A stretch of DNA of 64,000 bases, taken from Bosea sp. Tri-49 (GTDB lineage Bacteria; Pseudomonadota; Alphaproteobacteria; Rhizobiales; Beijerinckiaceae). Location: contig NZ_CP017946.1 in the NCBI RefSeq assembly GCF_003952665.1, positions 1,736,001 to 1,800,000 of the forward strand, written 5' to 3'. The position numbers and the translations under genes are program-made. Positions 34,140 through 43,253 of the stretch are shown piece by piece; position 1 is the first letter of the stretch; the number at the start of each line of letters is the position of its first letter. The notes under the pieces are model-generated. The model made no database searches and was not told the origin of the DNA. It saw only the letters and a list, made by a program, of their open reading frames with translations.

Positions 34140-35081
34140 TCAGTTCACGACCGTGCCGCGGGTGACGATCGTGCCGACGAAGGCGACCAGCCGGTCGAGC
34201 ACGAAGCCGACCACGCCGATATAGACGAGCGCCACGATGATGTCGGAGAGACGCGAGGAGTTCCACGCGTCCCAGATGAAGAAGCCGATGCCGACGCCGC
34301 CGGTGAGCATCTCGGCCGCAACGATGGCGAGCCAGGACAGGCCGACGCCGATCCGAAGGCCGGTGAAGATGTAGGGCGCCGCCGAGGGCACCATCACCTT
34401 GAAGAAGAACTCAACCTGGTTCAGCCGCAGCACCTGCGCGACATTGCGGTAGTCCTGCGGGATGTTGCGGATGCCGACCGCGGTGTTGATGATCACCGGC
34501 CAGATCGCGGTGATGAAGATCACGAAGATCGCCGAGGGCTGGCTGTCGCGAAAGGCGGCGAGCGAGAGCGGCAGCCAGGCCAGCGGCGGCACGGTGCGCA
34601 GCACCTGGAAGACCGGGTCCAAGCCCCGCATCGCCCAGACCGATTGGCCGACGAGCGCCCCCAGCAGGATGCCGACGATCGCAGCGAGGCCGAAGCCGAT
34701 GGCGACGCGCTGGAGCGAAACCAGGATGCGCCAGCCGAGCCCGATATCCTGCGAGCCGGCCCAGAAGAATGGCTCGGTGATCAGGTCCTTTGCTTCGGTC
34801 CAGATTTTCGTTGGCGGCGGCAGCGAGGATTGCGGTCCGGAGGCGGCGATCTGCCAGAACAGCAAGATCAGCGCGACCGTGATCAGCGGCGGCACCAGAT
34901 TGACGAGCACCGACTTTGCCAGCGGCGCAAATCTCTCGCGCAGCGGCTTTCCGGTCGCGTGCGGCAGCGCCACCACTTCGGCGCCGCTTGCCGGCAAGAC
35001 AATGACCTCTGCCCCCGTGCTCGCCGATTTCAAGGCAGCCTGACCCATTGCGTCACTCCTGTGATCGATCGGTGCGTTCAT
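34140..35081 (-). CDS. nrtB: Nitrate ABC transporter permease (NrtB)
   Basis: A 313-residue permease with about six hydrophobic segments after a 50-residue polar N-terminus. The EAA-type loop is YRNVAQVLRLNQVEFFFKVM with VPSAAPYIFTGLRIGVGLSW. It forms the channel for nitrate or nitrite with NrtD. The start overlaps the end of nasA by four bases. The polar N-terminal tail ahead of the first helix (before LLFWQIAASG) is longer than in many NrtB proteins. Confidence 0.92.
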   Translation of the reverse strand: MNAPIDHRSDAMGQAALKSASTGAEVIVLPASGAEVVALPHATGKPLRERFAPLAKSVLVNLVPPLITVALILLFWQIAASGPQSSLPPPTKIWTEAKDLITEPFFWAGSQDIGLGWRILVSLQRVAIGFGLAAIVGILLGALVGQSVWAMRGLDPVFQVLRTVPPLAWLPLSLAAFRDSQPSAIFVIFITAIWPVIINTAVGIRNIPQDYRNVAQVLRLNQVEFFFKVMVPSAAPYIFTGLRIGVGLSWLAIVAAEMLTGGVGIGFFIWDAWNSSRLSDIIVALVYIGVVGFVLDRLVAFVGTIVTRGTVVN

Positions 35082-37774
35082 GCCGGAACCTCAACGCGTT
35101 GCTGCGCGCCGATGCGGCGGATTTCGGGGAGGCACGAACCGCAATTCGTGCCGGCCTTCAGCTTGCGGCCGATATCCTCGACCGTGATGGCTGCGCCCTC
35201 GGCGAAAACGGCGCGGATCGCATTCAGCCCGACGCCGAAGCAGGCGCAGACCGTTGGGCCTTGATCGGCGGCGCCATCGAGGCTGCGGCCGGAGAGGAGC
35301 GCGAGGCGCTGGCGCGGATCGACCTCACCGCCGGCAAAGGCTAGCTTCACCGCATCCCAGACCGGGGCGTCATGATCCGGTCCGAGGAAGAGGGCCGCGG
35401 CGAGCCGGCCATCGCGGATCAGGGCGCAGCGATAGAGCCCGCGCTCGGCATCGACCATTTCGAGCAGCCCCTCGGGACCAAAGGCCTCGCGGGCGAGCTG
35501 CATGATTTCGGCGGCATCGACCTGCGTCGCGAAGAGCCGCCCCTGCCCACTTTCGACGGCGACGCGCGTCCACCAGCTTCCTTCCGGCAGAACGAAGCCG
35601 TCGCCGCCGAGCAGGAAGCCGCGCGAGCGGAACGAGACCGGTGCAATCGCAGCCGGCGTCGCCTTCATCTCGGGCTGGCCGGAAAACGGATCGACAAACG
35701 GCTGGACGGCGGCACCGATGCGGGCGTCGGAGGCGTTCTCGGCTGACCAGTGAATCGGCGCGAAGAGCGAGCCCGGTTGGGCGCCGGGATCGAGCGCGAC
35801 CTTGAGCACGACAGCACCATGGGCAGTCGCAATGCGGGCGAAGCCCTTGTCGGCCAGGCTGTAACGGGCCGCATCCTCGGGATGCAACAAGACAGTCGGC
35901 TCCGCGATATGGGCCGAGAGCCGGGCGCTCAGGCCGGTGCGCGTCATCGTATGCCAGTGGTCGCGGACGCGGCCGGTGTTGAGTAGCAAGGGGAAGGCTT
36001 CGCTGGTCGCGGCGGCAAGCGTGGGCGTGGCGAGCGGCTGCATCTTCGCCTTGCGATCGGCGGTGAAGAAGCCACCCTCGGCGAAGAGCCGGGCCGTGCC
36101 CTCCGGCTTGCCGACGGGAACTGGCCACTGCACCGGGGCGAGCCCGTCATAGGCGTGGCGCGTCAGATCGGCATGGGCGCCGATGTCGAAGTCGCGGCTG
36201 CCCTCGTTCTCGAAGGCCGAGATCGCGGCGTGCTCGGCATAGATCTGGTGCGGTCCGGCATAGGCGAAGGCCTCGCTGAAGCCGAGGCGCTTGGCGACCT
36301 CGCAGACGATCCACCAGTCCGGCCTGACCTCTCCGGGCAGTGGCAGAAAAGCGCGCTGGCGCGAGATGCGACGCTCCGAATTGGTGACGGTGCCGTCCTT
36401 CTCGCCCCAGGCGGCGGCCGGCAGGATGAAATCCGGCCCAGCGGCGAGCGTATCGTTGGAAAGGACGTTCTCGGAGACGACAAAGAGGTCGAGTCCGCGC
36501 AGCGCCGCCTGAACCGCGTCGGCGCGCGGCAGCGAGACGGCGGGGTTGGTCGCCATCACCCACATCGCCTTGATGCGGCCATCGGCGACGGCATCCATCA
36601 TGGCGACCGCCTTGAGGCCTTCAGCTTGCGCCATGCGGGGAGCGCCCCAGAAGCGGCGGACGCGATCGACCTCGGCCGGCGAATAGCCCATATGGGCGGC
36701 GAGCATGTTGGCGAGGCCGCCGACCTCGCGCCCGCCCATGGCATTGGGCTGGCCGGTCAGCGAGAACGGGCCACTGCCCGGCTGGCCGATCCGGCCGGTA
36801 GCGAGATGGCAGTGCAGGATCGCGGCCACCTTGTCGGTGCCCTGCGCCGACTGGTTGACGCCCTGGCTCCAGGCGGTGACGACGGCGGGGGTGCCGGCCC
36901 AGAGCGCATAGAAGCTGGATATGTCCGACTCGGGCAGGCCAGTCAGCGCAGCGACTGCCGCCAGATCGGGAGCGATCTCACGGGCATTGGCGAGCGCCGC
37001 GTCGAAGCCAGCGACGTGGCGCTCGACATAGGCGCGATCGATGAGGCCGGCATCGGCGAGATGCACCAGCAGCCCGGCGAAGAGCACGCTGTCGGAGCCC
37101 GGCTTCAGCGGCAGGACGAGATCGGCATCCTCGGCTGTCGCCGTGATGCGCGGGTCGATCACCACGACCCTGGCGCTGCGGTCGGATCGGTTCTGCTGGA
37201 TGCGGCGGAACAGGACCGGGTGGCACCAGGCGGCGTTGGAGCCGACCAGCACGATCAGGTCGGCGCTGTCGAGATCCTCGTAATTGCCCGGCACGGTGTC
37301 GGAACCGAGCACGCGGCGATGGCCGGCGACGGTCGAGGCCATGCAGAGCCGGGAATTGGTGTCGACATGGGGCGAGCCGATGAAGCCCTTCATCAGCTTG
37401 TTGGCGACGTAATAGTCCTCGGTCAGGAGCTGGCCTGAGAGGTAGAAGGCGACCGCCTCCGGACCGTGCCGGTCGATGACGCGCCAAAATCCGGCCGCAA
37501 CAGCATCGAGCGCCTCGTCCCAGGAGATCTGGGTATAGGCGCCGCGGGCACTGCGCTTCAGGGGGTGAAGAACGCGGGTGCCGAGACCGAGCGTTTCGCC
37601 GAGCGCCGAGCCCTTGGAGCAGAGCCGGCCGCGATTGGCCGGATGATCCGGATCACCGGCGATCGTCGCGCCGCCCTTGCCGTCCGGCGTCGCCAGCACG
37701 CCGCAGCCGACCCCGCAATAGGGGCAGGTCGTGCGGGTCGCTGCGACTGCGGCTAGCGGGGCGTCGTGGCGCAT
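35078..37774 (-). CDS. nasA: Assimilatory nitrate reductase catalytic subunit NasA
   Basis: An 898-residue molybdenum enzyme. The N-terminal [4Fe-4S] motif is CPYCGVGCGVLATPDG with HPANRGRLCSKGSA, and molybdopterin regions include LLVLVGSNAAWCHPVLFRRI-type sequence and MAGREVGGLANMLAAH-like stretches. A C-terminal [2Fe-2S] BFD-like domain is shown by TVCACFGVGLNAIRAVFAE and GTNCGSCLPEIRRIGAQ. It reduces nitrate to nitrite in the cytosol with electrons from the adjacent FAD protein. ATG 37774 lies just after the FAD gene stop. It depends on molybdate, linked to modBC at the window start. Confidence 0.95.
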   Translation of the reverse strand: MRHDAPLAAVAATRTTCPYCGVGCGVLATPDGKGGATIAGDPDHPANRGRLCSKGSALGETLGLGTRVLHPLKRSARGAYTQISWDEALDAVAAGFWRVIDRHGPEAVAFYLSGQLLTEDYYVANKLMKGFIGSPHVDTNSRLCMASTVAGHRRVLGSDTVPGNYEDLDSADLIVLVGSNAAWCHPVLFRRIQQNRSDRSARVVVIDPRITATAEDADLVLPLKPGSDSVLFAGLLVHLADAGLIDRAYVERHVAGFDAALANAREIAPDLAAVAALTGLPESDISSFYALWAGTPAVVTAWSQGVNQSAQGTDKVAAILHCHLATGRIGQPGSGPFSLTGQPNAMGGREVGGLANMLAAHMGYSPAEVDRVRRFWGAPRMAQAEGLKAVAMMDAVADGRIKAMWVMATNPAVSLPRADAVQAALRGLDLFVVSENVLSNDTLAAGPDFILPAAAWGEKDGTVTNSERRISRQRAFLPLPGEVRPDWWIVCEVAKRLGFSEAFAYAGPHQIYAEHAAISAFENEGSRDFDIGAHADLTRHAYDGLAPVQWPVPVGKPEGTARLFAEGGFFTADRKAKMQPLATPTLAAATSEAFPLLLNTGRVRDHWHTMTRTGLSARLSAHIAEPTVLLHPEDAARYSLADKGFARIATAHGAVVLKVALDPGAQPGSLFAPIHWSAENASDARIGAAVQPFVDPFSGQPEMKATPAAIAPVSFRSRGFLLGGDGFVLPEGSWWTRVAVESGQGRLFATQVDAAEIMQLAREAFGPEGLLEMVDAERGLYRCALIRDGRLAAALFLGPDHDAPVWDAVKLAFAGGEVDPRQRLALLSGRSLDGAADQGPTVCACFGVGLNAIRAVFAEGAAITVEDIGRKLKAGTNCGSCLPEIRRIGAQQRVEVPA

Positions 37775-37776
37775 GC

Positions 37777-38991
37777 TCAGGCCGCCCTTGGAGTGCAATA
37801 GGCTTCGCCGAAGGGCAGATCGGCGCGGATCGGCGAGATGTCCTGCTGCGAGCGGATCAAGCCGAGGTAGAAGAGCGCGCCGGTGGTATCGCCGACGAGG
37901 ACGCAGCCGACGAGCCGCCCCTCGCGCAGCACGAATTTGCGATAGACCCCCATCGCTGGGTCGCGCAGCAGCAAGACCTCGTCGTCTTCCCCCGGTTCGA
38001 CAGAACCGGCGGAGAAGACGCTGACGCCGCTGACCTTGAGATTGGTCGCCAGCAACGAGCCGGTATAGCGCATCGTCCCGCCGGCAAGCCGCATCGCCAG
38101 CACCCGGGCCTGCTCATAGGCCGGCTCGACCAGGCCGTAGACCAGGCCACGATGCTCGGCGCATTCACCGATGGCGAAGATCGAAGGATCGCTGCTGGCA
38201 AGGCCGTCGTCGACATCGACGCCGCGATTGACGTCGAGCCCGGCGGCAACCGCGAGATCGACACGCGGGCGCACGCCGATGGCGACGACGACAAGATCGG
38301 CAGGGATCGCGCTGCCATCGGTCAACTCCACCGCCTCGACGCGCCCCTCGCCGACGAAGCGCTCGGCCGTGCAGTTCAGCCGGATGTCGATGCCGCGCGC
38401 CGTGATCTCGCCTGCGAGCAGGCCGGCACCTTCGCGGTCGAGCTGGCGCTCCATCAACCGGTCGGCCAGATGCAGAACAGTGACCTTGGCGCCGATCCTG
38501 GCCAGCCCGTAAGCTGCCTCCAGCCCGAGCAGACCGCCGCCGATCACCACGACGCGCGCGCCGGTCGCGGCGACGGTGCGGAAGTGCGCGACATCGGCGA
38601 CATCGCGGAAGGTGGCGACGCCGGGCAACTCGAAGCCCGGCACCGGCGGCATCAGCGGCTTTGAGCCAGTAGCGAGGACCAGCTTGCCGTATGGCAGGGC
38701 CAAGCCATCGGCCAGGGTCACCGTCTTCGCCGCCCGGTCGATGCTGGCGACCGGCTTGCCATAGAGCATCGAGACGCCGCGCGCCTGCCACCAGGCAGCG
38801 GGCTTGAGCTCGATCTCGGGCTCGCCGATCTCGCCGGCGAGCAGCGGCGAGAGCAGCACCCGGTTGTAGGCGAGCCGCGGCTCGGCCCCGATCACTGCGA
38901 TCGAATAGCGGCCGAGCGCACGCTGGCTGAGCTCGTCGACCAGCCTGGTCGCCGCCATGCCCTTGCCGACGATGATCAGCGGCTCGGCCAT
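37777..38991 (-). CDS. NAD(P)/FAD-dependent reductase of the nitrate operon (NasB/NirB N-terminal type)
   Basis: A 404-residue pyridine nucleotide-disulfide oxidoreductase-fold protein. It starts MAEPLIIVGKGMAATRLVDE (FAD site), has VVIGGGLLGLEAAYGLARIG (NAD(P)H site) and IFAIGECAEHRGLVYGLVEP (second FAD motif). It matches the N-terminal module of NirB but lacks the siroheme part, so it is the separate electron-transfer subunit that hands electrons to NasA, as in NasB/NasC-type systems. It is separated from nrtA by four bases. Confidence 0.9.
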   Translation of the reverse strand: MAEPLIIVGKGMAATRLVDELSQRALGRYSIAVIGAEPRLAYNRVLLSPLLAGEIGEPEIELKPAAWWQARGVSMLYGKPVASIDRAAKTVTLADGLALPYGKLVLATGSKPLMPPVPGFELPGVATFRDVADVAHFRTVAATGARVVVIGGGLLGLEAAYGLARIGAKVTVLHLADRLMERQLDREGAGLLAGEITARGIDIRLNCTAERFVGEGRVEAVELTDGSAIPADLVVVAIGVRPRVDLAVAAGLDVNRGVDVDDGLASSDPSIFAIGECAEHRGLVYGLVEPAYEQARVLAMRLAGGTMRYTGSLLATNLKVSGVSVFSAGSVEPGEDDEVLLLRDPAMGVYRKFVLREGRLVGCVLVGDTTGALFYLGLIRSQQDISPIRADLPFGEAYCTPRAA

Positions 38992-38995
38992 AACG

Positions 38996-40315
38996 TCAGG
39001 CCACCCGCTTGATCTTGAGCGCCTTGAGATAGTCGAGCGGCGCCGCCGGATCGAACTTCACGCCATCGAAGAAGGTCTCGACGCCGCGCGAGTCACCGGT
39101 CGGCGCCCCAGCCACGCCGAGCGTCTTGGCGGCTTCCGACCAGAGATCCGAGCGGTTGGTCTTGTCGACCAGCGCCTTGATGTCGGTGTTGGTGTCGAAC
39201 TTGCCCCAGCGGATGTTCTCGGTGACGAACCAGGTGTCGAGGCTCTTCCAGGGATAGGAGGTCGACCCACCCTCGCCCCAGAACTTCATTTGGAGGTTCG
39301 TGCCCTTGGCAACCCGGCCATTGCCGTAATTGATGTCGCCCTTGAGCCGGCCAAGAATGTCGGCAACAGGCACGTTGAACCATTGCCGCTTGCCGACAAG
39401 CTCGGCGAGTTCCTGCTTGTTCTCCATCTTGTCGGCCCATTGCTGAGCTTCCATCACCGCCATCAGGATCGCCTGCGTCGCCTTGGGATTGGCGTCGACG
39501 AAATCGGCACGCATGCCGAGGATTTTCTCGGGGTGCTTGAACCAGAGCTCGCCGGTGGTCACCGCCGTGTAGCCGATGTTCTGGTTGACGAGCTGTTCGT
39601 GCCAGGGATCGCCGACGCAGAAGCAGTCCATGGTGCCGACCTTCATGTTCGCCACCATCTGCGGAGGCGGAACGGTGATCAGCTTGATCTCGTTGTCAGG
39701 GTCGATGCCGCCGGCGGCGAGCCAGTAGCGGATCCAGAGATCGTGGGTGCCGCCCGGGAAGGTCATCGCGGCGGTCAGTTCCTTGCCGGCCGCCTTCTTG
39801 CGCTCGAAAGCCGCCTTCAGGGCGGAGGCATCCTTCTGGACGTTGAGGTCCTTGTATTCATTGGCGACCGAGATCGCCTGGCTGTCCTCATTGAGGTTGA
39901 GCAGCGTGTACATCGGCAGCGGCTGGCCGTTCTGCATGACCTTGCCGGTGGAGTAGAGATGCGTCTTGGGCCGCAGGATGTGGCCGCCATCGATGCCGTT
40001 GCTCTTGAAGCCGAGCGCCATGTTGTCGCGCGTCGCGCCCCAGGAGGCCTGCTTGGCGATGTCCATGTCGGGCAGGCCGTATTTGGCGAAGAGGCCCTTC
40101 TCCTTGGCGATGACCAGCGGCGCCGCATCGGTCAGTGCGATGTAGCCGAGGCGCGTGCCCTTGACCTCTGGGCCAGCGGCCTGCGCGAAGGCGCCGCTCG
40201 GAAAGCTCAGCTTGGCAGCGGCGGCGACCGCGGCCGCCCCGGTCAGGTTCAGGAAGTCGCGACGGCTCGGCCCGGCCTGAAGAACGGCTACCGTGGTCTT
40301 GACGGTCTTGGTCAT
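38996..40315 (-). CDS. nrtA: Nitrate-binding protein (NrtA/CmpA family)
   Basis: A 439-residue periplasmic solute-binding protein with a Tat signal (SRRDFLNLTGAAAVAAAA, cleavage near GAFAQA). Family features are GYIALTDAAPLVIAKEKGLF and FAKYGLPDMDIAKQASWGAT; the ligand pocket includes MTFPGGTHDLWIRYWLAAGG and TMDCFCVGDPWHEQLV. It binds nitrate or nitrite and feeds NrtB/NrtD. It is the first gene after the NasT-type leader (40351-40484), so its expression is expected to be controlled by antitermination. Confidence 0.94.
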   Translation of the reverse strand: MTKTVKTTVAVLQAGPSRRDFLNLTGAAAVAAAAKLSFPSGAFAQAAGPEVKGTRLGYIALTDAAPLVIAKEKGLFAKYGLPDMDIAKQASWGATRDNMALGFKSNGIDGGHILRPKTHLYSTGKVMQNGQPLPMYTLLNLNEDSQAISVANEYKDLNVQKDASALKAAFERKKAAGKELTAAMTFPGGTHDLWIRYWLAAGGIDPDNEIKLITVPPPQMVANMKVGTMDCFCVGDPWHEQLVNQNIGYTAVTTGELWFKHPEKILGMRADFVDANPKATQAILMAVMEAQQWADKMENKQELAELVGKRQWFNVPVADILGRLKGDINYGNGRVAKGTNLQMKFWGEGGSTSYPWKSLDTWFVTENIRWGKFDTNTDIKALVDKTNRSDLWSEAAKTLGVAGAPTGDSRGVETFFDGVKFDPAAPLDYLKALKIKRVA

Positions 40316-40350
40316 CGATCGCTTTCCCTCGTGAACGGTTTGGTGTCCGC

Positions 40351-40406
40351 GAAAACGAAAACGCCGCGCGAAAGCGCCCTGCCGGGCTCCCTTCGACAGC
40401 GGCGTT
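40351..40406 (-). terminator. Intrinsic terminator in the nrtA leader, overlapping hairpin 2
   Basis: On the minus strand AACGCCGC (40406-40399) pairs with GCGGCGTT (40367-40360), with an inner GC-rich hairpin between, and the stem is followed by TTTCGTTTTC. It lies about 45 bases before the nrtA start. The first stem arm uses the loop of hairpin 2 (AACGCC) and two bases of its 3' arm, so hairpin 2 and this terminator are mutually exclusive. That is the expected antitermination logic. Confidence 0.75.
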
Positions 40407-40453
40407 GCTGTGCGTTCCGATTTCGAACTTGCTCGCGGGCAGCTTTGGCCGCG
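40396..40453 (-). ncRNA. ANTAR-type dual hexaloop antiterminator leader (NasT target)
   Basis: Two hairpins on the minus strand. Hairpin 1 (40453-40434) is CGCGGCC-AAAGCT-GCCCGCG: a five-pair stem, one C-C mismatch, a closing C-G pair and a six-base loop. Hairpin 2 (40411-40396) is ACAGC-AACGCC-GCTGT. Both loops are six bases with A at position 1 and G at position 4, the rule established for ANTAR RNA targets. A 22-base linker separates them. NasT, encoded next door, has the ANTAR domain that binds such pairs, so nitrate-dependent release from NasS would let NasT prevent termination. Confidence 0.8.
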
Positions 40454-40467
40454 GTCGAAGTGACTGT

Positions 40468-40484
40468 TACAAGGACCGTGCCAA
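40468..40484 (-). promoter_or_regulatory. Sigma-54-like promoter of nrtA
   Basis: Minus-strand TTGGCACGGTCCTTGTA resembles the RpoN -24/-12 consensus TTGGCAC-N5-TTGCA, with GG at -24 and TTGT in place of TTGC at -12. Transcription would start near 40457, just before hairpin 1 of the leader, giving a leader of about 140 bases. NtrC-type nitrogen control is therefore likely, on top of NasST. No NtrC sites were identified with confidence. Confidence 0.6.
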
Positions 40485-40624
40485 CTCAGGATTTGGTAGC
40501 AAGCATTTGAATTATTTCAATTTACCTTGGCAGACTGCAGCGGCCGGCGCCCATCGCTCACTTTTGTGCGACGCACAATTCTATCGCATCTGCGTAATTT
40601 TTAGGCGTGCCTAGAATTTCATCC

Positions 40625-41665
40625 CTACGCCAGCTCGGTGACGAGCGGCCTGAACACTGCCCGCGCCCGCTCGGTCAATTCGGGCGTGACCACGACCTGC
40701 CCGGCCCGCGCCATTGCGGCGAGCACGCGGTCGGCATGAGCTGGATCGGGACGGATCGCAACGGTGTCGAAGCGGATATAGGACGGCACCTGTCGAAGCG
40801 GTCGCCCGCCGCCCTGGACGATATCGCCACGCAGGATCGCTTCGATCAAGGCGGCGGGCGCCGCGAGGCGATCGGAGGCCGCGAGCAAGCTGGCGAGGCT
40901 AGGCCAATTCGCTTCGTTCGAGACCCAGCGGCTCGCTTCAATCAACGCCGCGTTCAGGCGCGAGACCGCCTCGCTTCGCCGATCGACGTCATCGGCGCGC
41001 CAGGCCAGCACTTTTTCCGGCAGGTCCGGCATGAGATCGACGCCGCAATGCAGGATCGCCCCGACGCCGGACTCCACTGCCAGGGTGTTCCAAGGCGCGC
41101 CGGCGCAGAAGCCGTCGACCTCGCCGCTGGCGAGCGCCTCGACCGTGCGGACCGGCGGCACGATCTCGAGCCGGACATCCTCGCCGAGCCCGATGCCGGC
41201 GAGCGCCATCCAGTCGTGCAGCAGATAGGTATGGCAGGAGAAACCGAAGACCGCGGCGAAAGCGAGCGGCGGCAGACCGGAGGCTTTGCGGGCGGAGATA
41301 AGCGTCGCGAGCGCCTTGGCCGAGACCAGCGGGTCCGCCAGATCACCTGTCGCGACGCGCGCCATCTCTTCGAACCGGCGCGCCGAGACGGTGAGTGCGT
41401 TGCCGTTCAGGTTCAGCAGGATCGGAGCCGCCATCGGCGCGGTGACGCCGCCGATGCCGAGCGTCGAAGCGATCGCCGCCGGCGCCAGCATATGCGCGGC
41501 ATCGAGCAGGCGCACATGCAGGCGGTCGCGCAGGTTCGACCAGGAGACGTCGCGCACGAGCTCGAGCGCGAGCCCATGTGCCTCGGCGATTCCGGTATCG
41601 GCGGCGGCGACCAGCAGGGCCGCATCGACCAGCGGCAGGAACCCGATCCGCAGGTGCAAGGTCAT
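40625..41665 (-). CDS. nasS: Nitrate sensor NasS (NrtA-like, cytosolic)
   Basis: A 346-residue protein related to NrtA/CmpA but without a signal peptide (MTLHLRIGFLPLVDAALLVA at the start), as expected for cytosolic NasS. The ligand region includes AAVFGFSCHTYLLHDWMALA and DGFCAGAPWNTLAVESGVGA. In established NasST systems NasS binds NasT without nitrate and releases it with nitrate or nitrite. The start overlaps the nasT stop by four bases. The 309-base gap to nrtA holds the leader described above and, nearer this gene, a palindrome TTGTGC-GTC-GCACAA (40563-40577). Confidence 0.9.
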   Translation of the reverse strand: MTLHLRIGFLPLVDAALLVAAADTGIAEAHGLALELVRDVSWSNLRDRLHVRLLDAAHMLAPAAIASTLGIGGVTAPMAAPILLNLNGNALTVSARRFEEMARVATGDLADPLVSAKALATLISARKASGLPPLAFAAVFGFSCHTYLLHDWMALAGIGLGEDVRLEIVPPVRTVEALASGEVDGFCAGAPWNTLAVESGVGAILHCGVDLMPDLPEKVLAWRADDVDRRSEAVSRLNAALIEASRWVSNEANWPSLASLLAASDRLAAPAALIEAILRGDIVQGGGRPLRQVPSYIRFDTVAIRPDPAHADRVLAAMARAGQVVVTPELTERARAVFRPLVTELA

Positions 41666-42246
41666 TTCAGCACCTCGGCGGCTGTGATGATGGAACGGGC
41701 GATGTCGGCGAGCTTGCGCTTCTCGTTCATCGCGGTGCGGCGCATCAGGGCGTAGGCCTCGTCCTCGCCCAGCCCCTTCAGGCGCATGACGATGCCCTTG
41801 GCGCGATCGACGAGCTTACGCTCGTCGAGCTGCGAGCGGGCCTCGTCGAGTTCCTCGCGCAGCTTGCTGAAGGCGTTGAAGCGGCTGATGCAGGTCTGCA
41901 GGATCGGCTTCATCCGCTCCTTCCGCAGGCCGTCGACGATATAGGCGGAGACCCCCGCCTCGACCGCGGCCTCGATCTGGCCGGCGTCCGACTGATCGAC
42001 GAACATGGTGATCGGCCGCCTGACATGGCGACTGACCTGGAACATGTCGGCGAGCGCGTCCCGGCTGGGGTTCTCCAGGTCGATGACCACCACGTCGGGA
42101 TCATGCTGCCCGATCGCCGCGACCAGCCCCTTCGTCTCGCTGACCCGGATGATGGCGCCGAAGCCGGCCTCCCGCAGGCCCTCTTCGATGATGGCGGCCC
42201 GGATCGGGTTCGCATCGACAACCAAGATCTTGATGTCTGACGTCAT
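41662..42246 (-). CDS. nasT: Antiterminator response regulator NasT (ANTAR domain)
   Basis: A 194-residue protein: receiver-like domain at about 1-120 (IKILVVDANPIRAAIIEEGL, DPDVVVIDLENPSRDALADM) and C-terminal ANTAR domain at about 135-190 (LDERKLVDRAKGIVMRLKGL, DEAYALMRRTAMNEKRKLAD). The receiver is of the pseudo-receiver kind regulated by binding NasS. ANTAR binds paired six-base-loop hairpins; one such pair lies before nrtA (40396-40453). It is co-transcribed with nasS. Confidence 0.95.
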   Translation of the reverse strand: MTSDIKILVVDANPIRAAIIEEGLREAGFGAIIRVSETKGLVAAIGQHDPDVVVIDLENPSRDALADMFQVSRHVRRPITMFVDQSDAGQIEAAVEAGVSAYIVDGLRKERMKPILQTCISRFNAFSKLREELDEARSQLDERKLVDRAKGIVMRLKGLGEDEAYALMRRTAMNEKRKLADIARSIITAAEVLK

Positions 42247-42533
42247 GCTCTGTGAATGCGCATTGCTCCAGGACGGGAAGCAGGATTCGAGCCAGACCTA
42301 CTTTCGCGCTGACTTGGGGCCCGAGGCCAGGGCGCCGTTCAGTCGCTCGGCCTACGTCAGATCGCGATGTGTCTGCGCACCTGCGAGCGCCCTTGGCCAC
42401 CGATACCGATGAACAGTCGTCTACAATTTTATCGTCCGCCGCTTGCAGTGGCCCGATCTCTGTAGAATCGTCCGTCACCCGCGTCGCAAGAGCCACCAAG
42501 GACATGCGCCGGCTGATCGGGACATCAGAGCTG

Positions 42534-43253
42534 ATGGATGCGACATCTCGTGAGCGGCTCGTCATCGTCGAGGACGATCCTGTCACCCGCACGGTCATTT
42601 CGGGATATTTCGTCGATCAGGGGTTTCTGGTCGAGGAGACGGAAACCATGGCCCAGGCCAGGCAGACGGTCCGGCGCTTCAAGCCGGATCTGATCTTCAT
42701 CGACGTCGTCTTGCCGGACGGGGACGGATTCGAGCTCGCCAGGGAGCTTCAAGCAGTGTCCGACGCCGGCATCATCTTCGTGACGCATCGCGATGCAGAT
42801 ATCGACCGGATCGTCGGGCTGGAGCTCGCCGGCGACCACTATGTCGGCAAGCCCGTCGATCTGCGCGACCTGCTCGCCCGCGCCCGTTCGCTGCTGCGCC
42901 GGCGCAAGATCGAGCGCGACATGGCGCGCCGCAACATCACGGTCACCTTCGGCCCCTTCAACATGGACCTGCGGCGCCGCGAGCTTGCGACGATCAACGG
43001 CGATCCGATCCGTCTGACCCGCGGCGAATTCGACCTGCTCGCGGCTCTTGTCGAAAGCGAAGGCCACCCTCTGACCCGCGACTACCTGATCGAGGTCGTC
43101 AGCAACCGCGATACCTCTGTCGATGCACGCAGCGTCGACGCATTGGTCGCGCGCCTGCGCAAGAAGCTGGGGGATACGGGCAAGGCGGGCATGATCAGGA
43201 CCGTCAGCGGAACCGGCTACAAGCTCGGTGTTCCCGTGGAGCGCGACATCTAG
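42534..43253 (+). CDS. OmpR/PhoB-type response regulator (TorR-like)
   Basis: A 239-residue regulator. Receiver domain: LVIVEDDPVTRTVISGYFVD, with the phosphoacceptor Asp at residue 57 in LIFIDVVLPDGDGFE. C-terminal winged helix at about 140-235: LTRGEFDLLAALVESEGHPL and VDALVARLRKKLGDTGKAGM. The VEDDPVTR start is TorR-like. ATG 42534 was chosen for length and domain start; ATG 42504 is an alternative. Its last codons share the four bases CTAG with the end of the convergent hybrid kinase gene, so the two are a convergent kinase-regulator pair. Confidence 0.9.
   Translation: MDATSRERLVIVEDDPVTRTVISGYFVDQGFLVEETETMAQARQTVRRFKPDLIFIDVVLPDGDGFELARELQAVSDAGIIFVTHRDADIDRIVGLELAGDHYVGKPVDLRDLLARARSLLRRRKIERDMARRNITVTFGPFNMDLRRRELATINGDPIRLTRGEFDLLAALVESEGHPLTRDYLIEVVSNRDTSVDARSVDALVARLRKKLGDTGKAGMIRTVSGTGYKLGVPVERDI

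Noticed and set aside
36155..37438. A 427-codon plus-strand frame inside nasA
   Set aside because: NasA is certain from its cofactor motifs; the frame is its complement shadow.
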